From Veillonella tobetsuensis (GTDB lineage Bacteria; Bacillota; Negativicutes; Veillonellales; Veillonellaceae), in NCBI RefSeq assembly GCF_001078375.1, contig NZ_BBXI01000016.1:88653-152652 (forward strand): a DNA stretch of 64,000 nt, given 5' to 3'. Positions 27,932-37,260 of this stretch are shown here, one piece after another. The stretch's first letter is position 1, and every line of letters starts with the position of its first letter. Below the pieces are notes generated by a model. It did no database searches. It was not told where the DNA came from and worked only from the letters and a program-made list of their open reading frames with translations. A program made the translations under genes and the position numbers.

Positions 27932-28142
27932 GACATTCCCCTAAATAAACTTAAAATAATCCATTAAAAACACTTATAGTTAATACATGCATCAATCTTA
28001 TCAATTCTGAATATCAAAATCAAGAACAACATCTATTAAATAAAGGAAACTTATCGCAATTTTGAGTAAAATGTTAAGATTGCATTATTTTATTATTTTG
28101 ATAAGATTTACTTATGTTTTTATTATAAAATCCTCTTCGTAA
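27932..28142. other. upstream region of the adhesin gene
   Basis: AT-rich sequence between the adhesin start and the repeat array. A perfect 11-bp inverted pair, AATCTTATCAA (27994-28004) and TTGATAAGATT (28098-28108), brackets about 90 bases and could be an operator or loop. I cannot assign the promoter with confidence. Confidence 0.4.
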
Positions 28143-28530
28143 ATCAGCTGCTTAACAATCTTAATGGAGCAAATATCATCTACGTTCAAAAGGGAGGTGT
28201 GGGTGTCTAAAATCTGACTTTGGCCCGTTCTCTTTTTACCCGATGTAATCAATGACTTACCAATCTTAATAAGCTTGGTAGCATCTACGTTCAGAAAGGG
28301 GACGAGGGTGACTAAAATCTGACTTTGGCCTCAATCCATAAAAAGGACGCAATCGCGTCCTTTTTCTTCTCCCTATATAACACGGGAGAAAGGAATCAAT
28401 AGCCTCTATCAGCCGACTTTGGCCCTTTCTTTACTATACCCCCAATAATCAGCTGCTTAACAATCTTAATGGAGCAAATATCATCTACATTCAAAAGGGA
28501 GGTGTGGGTGTCTAAAATCTGACTTTGGCC
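28143..28530. repeat. 83-bp direct repeats ending in the hairpin core
   Basis: Three 83-bp units lie at 28143-28225, 28248-28330 and 28448-28530. The first and third differ at a single base; the middle one is diverged but the same length. A partial fourth ends at 28424. Each unit ends with GACTTTGGCC, the start of the conserved hairpin core, so the units look like left halves of the complete element at 28448-28631. They are not CRISPR repeats: too long, too few and without uniform spacers. Confidence 0.85.
28340..28365. terminator. bidirectional terminator hairpin inside the repeat region
   Basis: AAAAAGGACGC (28340-28350) pairs with GCGTCCTTTTT (28355-28365) around AATC. It has A/T runs on both sides and is suited to ending transcripts coming from the VWA operon. 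Confidence 0.85.
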
Positions 28531-28630
28531 TGAGCCCTTTAGGGCGAAGAAAAAGCCGGTGGAAGATTTTAGACACCCACACCTCCCTCTGCCGTAAATA
28601 ATATGGTCTAGTTAAGATTGTTAAGCAATG
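28448..28630. repeat. complete long hairpin element (copy C), about 180 nt
   Basis: The outermost arm ATCAGCTGCTTAACAATCTT (28448 onward) is complementary to the stretch ending at 28632. The inner arm GGGAGGTGTGGGTGTCTAAA (28498 onward) is a perfect complement of 28565-28588, a 24-bp stem. The loop holds the conserved core: GACTTTGGCCTGAGCCCTTT, then AGGGCGAAG and AAAAAGCCGGTGGA. Its right end touches the stop codon of the VWA gene, so it would form the 3' end of that transcript. Confidence 0.85.
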
Positions 28631-28631
28631 A

Positions 28632-30269
28632 TTACTCCTGATTCGCCATGGAAAACCCCGACCTACTGCTCATTCTCACGAATTCGTCGATATCTTGTGT
28701 TTCATCAACACCAACATAGCCCATTTCTCGAACTATACCATGTGGGTTAAGCAAGGATAGTTGCGGTTCTGGTCCGGTGAGAACCCATAGCACCTTATAC
28801 CCTTTTGGTATATCACGTAGATGTTCTTCCCCTTTACCATCCGTAAAGTATACTAATAAATCTACATGTTGTTGATTGGCTAAGGCAAATACTGGTGAAA
28901 AAGCAGTAGCCCCTCGTACATCAAGGCGCGGTTTCACATCCTTTACGGATTCCATTGTATAGGTGCGGCGTACCTCATTATCACATTCTATAATAGTAAT
29001 GCGATGATTATACGCATGTACTATTTGTAGCACTTGCTCTAGTGCATTGGTAAATTCCAAATCCGTAATACTGCCACTCATATCGAGGGCTACCCACACA
29101 TTCGCCTTATGTTGGCGTAATGTGCCAGACAATTCTAGACGCTCAGGCTGACGACGATTGCGACGCATCGTCGTTTTTTTATGTCCGCTAGCCACCTTGC
29201 CCATTAATTTTTTAAGATAAAAATACCAAGGTAAGGAACGTCGAGTCTTTTGGAATGTATCGATAAGACTTTTTACATACCCTTCCATATCTCCTTTTGA
29301 TGCTTCGTTGATATAGCGTTCTGTAATTTTATCCATGGTCTCTGTATCGATAGAATCAGACTCATCCCATATATCATGGCTTGAATCAGCATTAAACTCC
29401 ATTGCTATGATTTGACTGGAATCCTCGACAGCTATAAAAAGATCTGGTTTTTCCTGCATCGCTTTATCAATGGCCTTTGCGTAGTACTCCAATGTGCGGA
29501 ATCGCTTTAGTAAAAGTCCATATCTCGCATTTACATTGGCAACGGTTATAGCATCGCGGTCTACATGTTCTAAATAATCGTTTACAACCATGTCCATGGC
29601 CATGTGAACAGCTTTTTTATTAAATCGTTGACTAAGTTCTTTGACCCGCATCAAATGAGCGGATATAACATGTAATATTTCTCGCTTAATACCATCTTTC
29701 ATAACATCCGGCGGTTGTCGTAACATAATGAAAGGATTCACGTATAGCACATAGCCACCGTGTTTGAGGTTAAAACCAAAAGCGCTAGTCATGTCTAAGC
29801 GTACACGATGCGTCATTTGTAGATAAAAATAGCCAAAGAATTGATCCTCGTCAAGCAATAAACTATTTACATCATGCAAGATATGCCATAAATGCTGTTC
29901 ATAGCCATCGGCTAGTACGTGTTGTGTCAACACATCGAGATCTGTGCCTTCGCCCTCATACAGTTCCGTTAATCCCTTGCCTATCGTGCCAATATGACTA
30001 TCCGACATATTGTGATTTACCATATCTACAGCAATATCTTCTGCCTGTTGTTTATGCACTGGATGTTCATCTACATACGCTTGATAACGCGCGTATAGTT
30101 GCTCATACAACGCATCCGCATCACGAGCAATCTGATTACGCTTTCTATGCCATCGATCGAGTTCCTTAATAGCCTCTTCATCATAGCGCCCCGTCTTCTC
30201 CCATCCGTCTATATGAGTGAGCAGGTCAGACGCATCCCGAATATCGTCTTTATCTAAATTTCGATTCAT
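28632..30269 (-). CDS. VWA-like domain protein (DUF2201 type)
   Basis: A 545-residue cytoplasmic protein. The C-terminal domain is VWA-like with a MIDAS motif D396-M-S398-G-S400 and a second acidic site (VYFTDGKGEE). The N-terminal 370 residues are helical and include a metallopeptidase-like region (KREILHVISAHLMR, FNKKAVHMAMDMVVNDYL), as in DUF2201 proteins. It pairs with the MoxR-type ATPase just upstream in transcription; such ATPase/VWA pairs act as chaperone or metal-insertion machines, but the client here is unknown. It is the last gene of a three-gene unit and its stop codon abuts a long hairpin. Confidence 0.82.
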   Translation of the reverse strand: MNRNLDKDDIRDASDLLTHIDGWEKTGRYDEEAIKELDRWHRKRNQIARDADALYEQLYARYQAYVDEHPVHKQQAEDIAVDMVNHNMSDSHIGTIGKGLTELYEGEGTDLDVLTQHVLADGYEQHLWHILHDVNSLLLDEDQFFGYFYLQMTHRVRLDMTSAFGFNLKHGGYVLYVNPFIMLRQPPDVMKDGIKREILHVISAHLMRVKELSQRFNKKAVHMAMDMVVNDYLEHVDRDAITVANVNARYGLLLKRFRTLEYYAKAIDKAMQEKPDLFIAVEDSSQIIAMEFNADSSHDIWDESDSIDTETMDKITERYINEASKGDMEGYVKSLIDTFQKTRRSLPWYFYLKKLMGKVASGHKKTTMRRNRRQPERLELSGTLRQHKANVWVALDMSGSITDLEFTNALEQVLQIVHAYNHRITIIECDNEVRRTYTMESVKDVKPRLDVRGATAFSPVFALANQQHVDLLVYFTDGKGEEHLRDIPKGYKVLWVLTGPEPQLSLLNPHGIVREMGYVGVDETQDIDEFVRMSSRSGFSMANQE

Positions 30270-30298
30270 AAGTTCTACCTGTCATATGACTTTCACAA

Positions 30299-31390
30299 TT
30301 AACGATTGGCTTCAAAAAACGTTTCAATAAAAAGATTATCCTCAATAGCATAGCTATACACATGAGCATATGTGTTGCGTAAATCTTTCATAACAGCAAT
30401 ACGCAAATCACCAGGATACAATGTAATAAATTCGATAAAGTGATGAACTTCTTCTGCATTACTATTGTGATTCAAACGATACAACATATTTTTCGCGGAT
30501 ACATAGAGACGAGTAGGACTTTCACCATTGACACGTTCTTGTAAGGACATAATAGCACCAGGCTTATGCACTGCCTCTAATACATCATCAAATGAAATCA
30601 ATGGCTCTTGTTCCGTTTCAACGAAATTAACAAAGGCCTCCGCAATAAGTTTTCCCACATTACCACGGATAACATTTTGGAATACTTCACGGCTATAACC
30701 ACCTTCCTTATAGATACCATAAATATGAGATATCCGTTCAAAGGAACGCGGTGTCGCATCGATATCATCTTCATGACGTTGATTTAAATAATCTGGATAA
30801 GAGGAAATAAATTCCACCACCTTATCTTCAATGCCTGCAGAAATAGCCCAGTCAATCCACTGCATATAATCCGCTTCCATATAAAGCCATACGAAACGAT
30901 TTTGTTGAGCTGGATCCATATCAATCGTTTGGTAGTCAAAGGAATCCTCTGGGTTCATAGCCGCAATGATGCGCACATCATCGCTCAAAGCAAATCCATT
31001 GATTTCTCGGTTCAAAATCAAATTCATTAATTCTTGTTGTACCGCATGCTCTGCACGATTAATCTCATCGATAAATAGCAATACATGACGACCTGCATTA
31101 ACAGCTCGTGACACATGTTCCAAGGTATGATGCACGGCATACACGGTTGTTTTAATCTCTTTAACTGTACCGTCACTATCTTTATGTGAAACCGTTTCTA
31201 CCGTTGGCAATCCCCCTATTTCCCCTTCTTTTAAAAGATTGCCATCAATGGTGACGAGTTCCCAATCATGAACCTCTGCTACACGCGCTGCTAGCGATGT
31301 TTTACCAATCCCCGTTTCACCAACGAGCAAAGGTACTTGATTAGCAGCTAGCACTAATTCCACACTAGCCATTGTATCTGTAAAATTCAT
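30299..31390 (-). CDS. MoxR-family AAA+ ATPase
   Basis: A 363-residue AAA+ protein. Walker A is G24-E-T-G-I-G-K30-T31, Walker B is LLFIDE (D108-E109) followed by INRAE, and sensor 1 is IIAAMNPED. The later segment TPRSFERISHIYGIY is the usual sensor-2 region. MoxR ATPases work with VWA partners, and the VWA gene follows after 29 bases. The start follows AAGGAG five bases upstream. Its own upstream neighbour is a repeat protein on the same strand, 16 bases away, so all three form an operon. Confidence 0.9.
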   Translation of the reverse strand: MNFTDTMASVELVLAANQVPLLVGETGIGKTSLAARVAEVHDWELVTIDGNLLKEGEIGGLPTVETVSHKDSDGTVKEIKTTVYAVHHTLEHVSRAVNAGRHVLLFIDEINRAEHAVQQELMNLILNREINGFALSDDVRIIAAMNPEDSFDYQTIDMDPAQQNRFVWLYMEADYMQWIDWAISAGIEDKVVEFISSYPDYLNQRHEDDIDATPRSFERISHIYGIYKEGGYSREVFQNVIRGNVGKLIAEAFVNFVETEQEPLISFDDVLEAVHKPGAIMSLQERVNGESPTRLYVSAKNMLYRLNHNSNAEEVHHFIEFITLYPGDLRIAVMKDLRNTYAHVYSYAIEDNLFIETFFEANR

Positions 31391-31406
31391 TATGACTCCT
31401 TCTTAA

Positions 31407-32213
31407 TTAATATAGTAAATACTGGTCGATAGCAATTTTCTTTGCCTCTATAGATCCGTATACATCAACTAATGACAATATATCGATGGGCCATGTTGAT
31501 TGACGTCCGCCTATTGCAGGATTAGTTACGAGTTCTCGCACATAGCGATCTTCTACAGCAGGATTTGCAATCATTTCAGTTATAATTTGTCGAACCATGT
31601 CGACAGTTAAGCCTAGTTGTTTTGGCACATACCCAAGTATCAATGTAGAAACCTTCAATAACTCTACCACTGTTTCTAAATCTAGATTCGTAATTTGACG
31701 CATAGCCTGCGGGTCTTGTAACACGGCGGCTTTCAAAATGTCCAATGTAGGATTCTGGATATAACGCAATGCTAAATAATTAGATTTTACAGCTGCCATT
31801 TGAACCTGTTCTGATGGATTGGCAATATATTGCAATGCATCATATTGTGTTTCTACAGCCCTTAACTGTAATTCCTCTGATGGATTTGTAATATATCGAA
31901 TGGCCCAGCCCGATTGGTCTAAGGCAATGCGAACCACTTCATCTGACGGATGTTGAATATACTCAAGTACCGCCCAATCTTGTTTGACTAATGAAATCAA
32001 TAATTCGTCACTTGGATTGTCCACATATTGAATGGCCCGTGGCGACTGTGCTAACGCAGTTTCAATCACTCGATCAGTAGGATTTTTAATGTACTGTAAT
32101 AACATCCCATTCTGTTCCACACAGACTAACTGCATTTCCTCTGTAGGATTAGGGATATTGCGTACGCCATGGGGATTGTTTTTGAGAGCCGTTATATATT
32201 GTTCCTCTGTCAT
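31407..32213 (-). CDS. repeat protein of about 24-residue NP/YI units (DUF4116-like)
   Basis: A 268-residue soluble protein built from at least seven short helical repeats. Each has the form N-P-(S/T)-E/D, an amphipathic helix with A-V, then A-x-x-Y-I: for example NPSEELQLRAVETQYDALQY and NPSEQVQMAAVKSNYLALRY. This resembles DUF4116/HEAT-type scaffolds used for protein binding. The C-terminal 80 residues leave the repeat pattern. It is first in the operon with the MoxR ATPase and the VWA protein, so it may be a substrate adaptor for them (inference). The start follows AAGGA. Confidence 0.7.
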   Translation of the reverse strand: MTEEQYITALKNNPHGVRNIPNPTEEMQLVCVEQNGMLLQYIKNPTDRVIETALAQSPRAIQYVDNPSDELLISLVKQDWAVLEYIQHPSDEVVRIALDQSGWAIRYITNPSEELQLRAVETQYDALQYIANPSEQVQMAAVKSNYLALRYIQNPTLDILKAAVLQDPQAMRQITNLDLETVVELLKVSTLILGYVPKQLGLTVDMVRQIITEMIANPAVEDRYVRELVTNPAIGGRQSTWPIDILSLVDVYGSIEAKKIAIDQYLLY

Positions 32214-32237
32214 ACTATCCTTCTTTTCTATCTAAAA

Positions 32238-32261
32238 AGGCCATACGAATACGTACGGCCT
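32238..32261 (-). terminator. Rho-independent terminator of the ktr operon
   Basis: AGGCCATACG (32238-32247) pairs with CGTACGGCCT (32252-32261) with one G-U pair. Five Ts follow on the minus strand. It lies 66 bases beyond the ktrA stop. Confidence 0.85.
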
Positions 32262-32326
32262 ATACTGAATTCTATTCCTATTGTATCATAATTTTTCGAT
32301 ATAATTATATCTGTTTCGTATACTTA

Positions 32327-32977
32327 CTACACTGTTAATGCATCTAAATCAGAATTATTCCCAATAACTAATAATTTATCATCTTCACCGAGGATGGTAA
32401 TTGGGTTTGGTGGAACTTCTAAATCCTCACCGCGTCTTATGCCTACTGCATTAAGATTATATTTCTCACGCAAATTGGAATCTTTCAAACATGTGCCAAC
32501 CATAAATGAAGGCATTTTTATTTCTATAAGACTGATATTTTTGGATAGTTGTAAATAATCCATCACATGGTCTCTAGTTAAAAATTGTACAAGACGTAAT
32601 GCCATATCATATTCAGGGTAAATCACTTGATCTACACCTATTTTATGAAGCATTTTACCTTGTATATTATTTTCAGCCTTGGCCACAATTTTAGGTGCGT
32701 CTAACTCTTTAAGAAGCATAGCTGTCATTAGATTGGCTTGAAGATTTCCACCTATAGCCACAATAACCATATCAAACTGGCTTAGCGCCAATGCTTTGAT
32801 TGCCTCTTCATCGGTTGTATCTGCAACTATAGCATGTGTTATAAATGGTGAAATTTTCTGTACAACTTCTGGATCAATATCTACACCTAATACCTCATGA
32901 TCCATGGAAGCTAACATCTTGGCAACAGTGCCACCAAATTGACCAAGACCTATTACTGCTATCGTTTTATGTTTCAT
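32327..32977 (-). CDS. ktrA: Ktr potassium uptake regulatory subunit
   Basis: A peripheral RCK subunit that gates the KtrB channel in response to nucleotides. Its 216 residues hold an N-terminal RCK_N Rossmann domain (nucleotide motif VIGLGQFG, G10-x-G12-x-x-G15; GVDIDPE acidic end of strand 2) and a C-terminal RCK_C domain (from about residue 135, ending ILGEDDKLLVIG). The start follows AGGGGG. It is 34 bases after ktrB on the same strand, the usual gene pair. A terminator follows. Confidence 0.93.
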   Translation of the reverse strand: MKHKTIAVIGLGQFGGTVAKMLASMDHEVLGVDIDPEVVQKISPFITHAIVADTTDEEAIKALALSQFDMVIVAIGGNLQANLMTAMLLKELDAPKIVAKAENNIQGKMLHKIGVDQVIYPEYDMALRLVQFLTRDHVMDYLQLSKNISLIEIKMPSFMVGTCLKDSNLREKYNLNAVGIRRGEDLEVPPNPITILGEDDKLLVIGNNSDLDALTV

Positions 32978-33011
32978 ATATGCCCCCTTTTATATTCAAT
33001 CTAATCTGTTT

Positions 33012-34379
33012 TTATAACAATACACGCTCTTCTGCATAGCTAATTGGTTTAGTCGGTGCCGTTCTTAACGCCCAAGTACCAATAACAGTCATAACCCCAA
33101 CACGGCCCGTAAACATGACAAGCATCAACACCCATTTACTACTTTCAGATAAATCAGGTGTAATCCCCGTCGAAAGACCTACGGTCCCAAAGGCAGAGGT
33201 TACCTCAAAAAGTATTCGAATAAAGTTATACGGCTCATCCCAAGCTAAATAGCAAGTAGCAAGCAAAACAAGAAGGATGGATAAAAAGATTATCCCATTT
33301 GCCTTAAGGACAGTAACCAACGAAATACGACGTTCAAAAACCTCTGTATCAGAACGATTATTAAATAATGTACGCGATGCTAGAAAAGCGACAGCAATAG
33401 TACTAATTTTAACACCGCCTCCTGTGGAGTTAGGACCTGCCCCGATAAACATAAAAATGATGGTAATAAACAGAGTTATGGGATGTAAATCATTATAATC
33501 TACAGTTGCAAGACCTGCCGTACGAGGGGTAATCGATTGAAATAGAGCAGCCATGACCTTATTCCATATAGGTAAAGGACCAAAAGTTTTGGGATTCGCC
33601 CACTCAACTCCCAAGAAAATAATAGTCCCTAAAAGGATGAGCACCGTTGTGCCAACTAACATTATTTTTGTGTGTAGTTTTAAATCTACAAAACGTCGTA
33701 GCTTGCGATGCGACCAAATATCAAAGGTTGCGAGATATCCGAAACCACCTATTACAATAAGGGCCATTGTATTTATATTAAATAATACATCGCCCACCAT
33801 GGCATAAGGTAGATCATTATCAAAGAATATAAACCCTGCATTACAAAAGGTCGAGATGGATTGCATGATTCCCGTATATAATGCAGCATCACCAATATAA
33901 GGATATAGCTGAATGGTATAGAGAATACCACCAATAATTTCGGCACAAAATGTATAAATAGTTAGCTTTTTCGTAATGTGTAAAAGCCCTTTCATTCCAT
34001 CTTGCCCTACATCCTCAGATAAAAGCACGCGATTTTTTAGACCTACCCGTCGCCCTAATACTAGAGCGATAATAGTGGTAAAGGAAACAATCCCCAAACC
34101 ACCTAATTGGATAAGGATTACCATGACGATTTTGCCAAACAAGGACCAATGATAATAGGTATCTACTGTCGCCAATCCTGTTACAGAAACGCAAGATACT
34201 GCGGTAAAAGCTGCATCTACAAGCGCTGTACTATGGCCTTGAGCATTTGATAGGGGCAACATGAGCAATATCGTCCCTATAGTCATAACAGCCAAAAAGC
34301 TAAGAGCTAATAGACGATAAGGATTATGTTGCATATATTGCTGAACTTGATTTTTTGAAGTATTTTTCCACATAACCAT
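33012..34379 (-). CDS. ktrB: Ktr/Trk potassium uptake membrane subunit
   Basis: The potassium-translocating subunit (455 residues) of the Ktr system, with four M1-P-M2 repeats. Glycine filter-like turns are visible, such as SCVSVTGLATVDTYYHW, TFCNAGFIFFDN, TPRTAGLATVDYNDL and SAFGTVGLSTGITPDLS; these are the four pore loops of the family. The N-terminus has a short basic cytoplasmic segment. The start lies 5 bases after the stop of the PfkB kinase gene, so translation is probably coupled. It works with KtrA downstream. Confidence 0.95.
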   Translation of the reverse strand: MVMWKNTSKNQVQQYMQHNPYRLLALSFLAVMTIGTILLMLPLSNAQGHSTALVDAAFTAVSCVSVTGLATVDTYYHWSLFGKIVMVILIQLGGLGIVSFTTIIALVLGRRVGLKNRVLLSEDVGQDGMKGLLHITKKLTIYTFCAEIIGGILYTIQLYPYIGDAALYTGIMQSISTFCNAGFIFFDNDLPYAMVGDVLFNINTMALIVIGGFGYLATFDIWSHRKLRRFVDLKLHTKIMLVGTTVLILLGTIIFLGVEWANPKTFGPLPIWNKVMAALFQSITPRTAGLATVDYNDLHPITLFITIIFMFIGAGPNSTGGGVKISTIAVAFLASRTLFNNRSDTEVFERRISLVTVLKANGIIFLSILLVLLATCYLAWDEPYNFIRILFEVTSAFGTVGLSTGITPDLSESSKWVLMLVMFTGRVGVMTVIGTWALRTAPTKPISYAEERVLL

Positions 34380-34383
34380 AATC

Positions 34384-35400
34384 CTATCCTATAAGCGCCT
34401 TGATATCTTCTAAACTCGGCAATGGACTGCGGCCGCCAATTCCTTGCGTATTAAGAGCTGCTACAGCAGAAGCAAAAGTAGCCGCTTTTTCTAAGTCCTC
34501 GTGCGCACAACTATGGAGTAAATCGATAGCATTTAAGGACTGGCTCGTTTCATTCATAGTTGATGTGTTAGTACCATCTGCTATTTTGCAAAGTGTTTTT
34601 GTAAGCATATACAAAAAAGCACCATGGAAGCTATCTCCAGCCCCCGTTGTATCTACTACAGTAGCTTGAGAAAATGGTTCACATCGATAAGATGTTCCAT
34701 CAGGCCATACAAAATAACTACCATTAGCACCATCGGTAACACCTGCTATGAAGGCTCCTCGTTCATGAATGATACGACAAGCATCTTCTAAATTAGTTGT
34801 GCCTGTATATTTTTCAGCATAGTCTCGAGCTACGATAACGATGTGACTGGCTTCTGTAATAGGCTTCATATCTTCATCGTAGCGTTGAGCACCACCATCT
34901 AAAGAAATAATAGTGCCTACCTCTTTTGCAACGGCCATAGCAGAGCGCATGAGTTTGCGATGTCTACCATTGATATGCAAAATATAGGCAGATTCTATGA
35001 GTTGTTTATGAGCCTCTAAGAACTCAGGCTCAGTTGCAGTAGCTCGTTCAAAAAATACAGCTCGCTCCCCTGTCTTCTGTTTCACAAGAATCGTTGCAGT
35101 TCCACTCTTAGCATCCGCATCAACTTGGATGCCCTCTGTATTGACATTATATTTATGAAAGTCTTCTAGAATATAGCGTCCAACCATATCATCCCCAATA
35201 CGGTCAATCATAATAGTACAAGATCCATATTTACCAGCCGTGGCTAGTGCAGTCGCTACCGGCCCGCCGCCATCTGTAGTAGACGAGATGGCCTGTTGCA
35301 CCTCACGCCCCGTTGGAAAATGATCAACCACGATGAATCGATCTAAGGTACTAGCCCCAATACCAACTATATCTATCACTTCGTTAGGAAATGCATTCAT
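34384..35400 (-). CDS. PfkB-family carbohydrate kinase
   Basis: A 338-residue ribokinase-fold sugar or nucleoside kinase. The C-terminal signature VDTTGAGDSFHGAFLYM carries the catalytic base (D in GAGDSF) and anion hole. The N-terminal GIGASTLDRFI and the TDGGGPVATALATAGKYG glycine motif are typical. Substrate specificity cannot be read from the sequence. It lies directly upstream of ktrB in the same transcription unit, which is unusual company for a sugar kinase. It starts about 60 bases downstream of the terminator of the haem operon. Confidence 0.85.
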   Translation of the reverse strand: MNAFPNEVIDIVGIGASTLDRFIVVDHFPTGREVQQAISSTTDGGGPVATALATAGKYGSCTIMIDRIGDDMVGRYILEDFHKYNVNTEGIQVDADAKSGTATILVKQKTGERAVFFERATATEPEFLEAHKQLIESAYILHINGRHRKLMRSAMAVAKEVGTIISLDGGAQRYDEDMKPITEASHIVIVARDYAEKYTGTTNLEDACRIIHERGAFIAGVTDGANGSYFVWPDGTSYRCEPFSQATVVDTTGAGDSFHGAFLYMLTKTLCKIADGTNTSTMNETSQSLNAIDLLHSCAHEDLEKAATFASAVAALNTQGIGGRSPLPSLEDIKALIG

Positions 35401-35461
35401 ACTAACCTCCTAATACCTTGTATAACTATATGTACAGAATACATTCCGAAACATAAAAAGT

Positions 35462-35534
35462 AAACCCTAGACCACGATATATTCTCGTTAAACTGAATAG
35501 TCCAGTTTAAAGAATAGATTGTAATCTAGGGTTT
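35462..35534 (-). terminator. terminator of the haem/iron operon
   Basis: AAACCCTAGA (35462-35471) pairs with TCTAGGGTTT (35525-35534), and an inner AAACTG/CAGTTT pair extends the structure. It lies about 65 bases beyond the HutW-like stop. Confidence 0.7.
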
Positions 35535-35600
35535 TAATACTAAGATAAAACGTACCTGTCAATGTTTGTAGTTATTTATATGAGAGGTTGTTAGTGATAA

Positions 35601-37241
35601 TTAGGACATCATACGTTCCATCATGTATTCAATTTCATCAGCGCTTAAATTCGCCATAGCTTGAACCATGCGATTTGCTGCTTCACCAGAGGCACCACTC
35701 TTAGCGATTTCTTCTTTCGCTTTTGCCATGAGTGCTTCTTTACGTTGCGCTTCTGTCTGTTCATCGGTTGGTACCGAAATATTTGCCTTTCCTTGGCCGA
35801 TACCACGTACCTCTTGGTTAGGATTTTCTTTAGATGTAGTCTTCGTATCTTGAGCCGCTACGGATTCTAAGGCAAAGGAATTTTTACCAGTTAAAATATA
35901 TTCCATAGCCTCCAATGTACTTTGCGTGATATTAACAGTCCAGAATTCACCGGCTGCCGTTAATTTATAGAGCAAGCCATTGTAGGAGACTAAACCACGT
36001 TCTTCCCAAAGTTTATACAACCAATTCAATTCGCCTAGCTGCGGATCCATAGCTATTAAAGTATTGATATTTAAGTAACCTTGTTCAAGTTGGCTCACAA
36101 CTTGATTAACAAATGGTTGTAAATCACTTTGCTTCATAAGTGCCATAAATGGTTTTTCACCACGGCTTACCATATCTTCATACGGTTTTAGTGCGCGATG
36201 TAGCATCATGCCATATCCATCAACATTCCCCCCTGCACCGCTGCCGAATGGGAACATTGGTACACCTGCTTTAGCTAAGATATTGTACAAGCTACGTTCA
36301 CGATTATTAGCACTCCAATGAGCAGCGCTTAATCTACGGTACGCACGGGCATCTAAGTATTTACGACCAAATTCGAACATATCACCTTGCATAGCCGTTG
36401 TCGCTGCAGGTGGCACCTTACCGCTCGCAATATCCCGGTTTAGATCACTTCCATCGAATACATTCAATTGATATAGGTCAGCACCATCTACACCAGAACT
36501 TACTAAGTCGGCTAAGTCTTGTTCCCAAACCTCCATTGTTTGACCAGGCAATCCGTAAATCAAGTCGATAACAACAGAACATTGACCATACGCCTTTAGG
36601 GCCGCTAGCCGTTCTAGTACGGTTTCTTTTGTATCCAAACGACCTACCATTTGGCGCACTTCAGTATTAAATGATTGGATGCCAATAGACATACGGTTAA
36701 CGCCATTATTCATCCATACTTCAAGATTTTCAGGAATCAAATCATGAATGCGACCTTCTAGGGTAAGCTCATAATCATTAGCTAGTGGTAAGTATTCTTT
36801 AATCGCTTTTAACAAGCGCTCAGAGTTTGCTGGAGATAAGGATGTCGGTGTGCCACCGCCAATGAATACAGCGTGGATAAGACCATCCTTTAAGCGCGGG
36901 CTTTCACTAGCCAGCTTAAGTTCCCCAATAAGGCCATCAATATATTGGTCTTCAATACTTTGGCTCGTACCATTTTGAAAGAAACCACAGTATGTACATT
37001 TCGTTTTACAAAACGGAATGTGAATATAGGCACATTGCATTTGACCTTTTTTAGGGGCCCCCTTCATAACAGCATCCCATACATTTTGTGATTCCTTAGG
37101 TGAAATCAAAGTCCCATTAAGCCCTGCATGAACAACGCGTTTATGAGGAAAAGCGCCGCTCATAGGATTATCACAGGCTAAACCGAGTTGCAGATTCCGT
37201 TGTTTCTCCGGAATGGATTCAAAAAAGCTTGCTAAACTCAT
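35601..37241 (-). CDS. anaerobic haem-degrading radical SAM enzyme, HutW/ChuW-like
   Basis: A 546-residue cytoplasmic radical SAM enzyme. The cluster motif C78-K-T-K-C82-T-Y-C85 is preceded by AYIHIPF and followed by GGGTPTSLS, as in HemN/HutW relatives. ChuW/HutW open the haem ring anaerobically by a SAM-dependent methyl transfer. The context (TonB receptor, ExbBD, TonB, flavodoxin in one operon) supports that over coproporphyrinogen oxidase. The last 75 residues are an extra charged/alanine-rich helical tail (QTEAQRKEALMAKAKEEIAK, ending EIEYMMERMMS), not expected in HemN. The start follows AAAGGGG. It is the last gene of the operon. Confidence 0.85.
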   Translation of the reverse strand: MSLASFFESIPEKQRNLQLGLACDNPMSGAFPHKRVVHAGLNGTLISPKESQNVWDAVMKGAPKKGQMQCAYIHIPFCKTKCTYCGFFQNGTSQSIEDQYIDGLIGELKLASESPRLKDGLIHAVFIGGGTPTSLSPANSERLLKAIKEYLPLANDYELTLEGRIHDLIPENLEVWMNNGVNRMSIGIQSFNTEVRQMVGRLDTKETVLERLAALKAYGQCSVVIDLIYGLPGQTMEVWEQDLADLVSSGVDGADLYQLNVFDGSDLNRDIASGKVPPAATTAMQGDMFEFGRKYLDARAYRRLSAAHWSANNRERSLYNILAKAGVPMFPFGSGAGGNVDGYGMMLHRALKPYEDMVSRGEKPFMALMKQSDLQPFVNQVVSQLEQGYLNINTLIAMDPQLGELNWLYKLWEERGLVSYNGLLYKLTAAGEFWTVNITQSTLEAMEYILTGKNSFALESVAAQDTKTTSKENPNQEVRGIGQGKANISVPTDEQTEAQRKEALMAKAKEEIAKSGASGEAANRMVQAMANLSADEIEYMMERMMS

Positions 37242-37260
37242 ACGTTTCCCCTTTCACTCG

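Noticed and set aside
28143..28530. CRISPR array
   Set aside because: Units are 83 bp, only three, unevenly spaced, and each is half of a hairpin; no cas genes are nearby.
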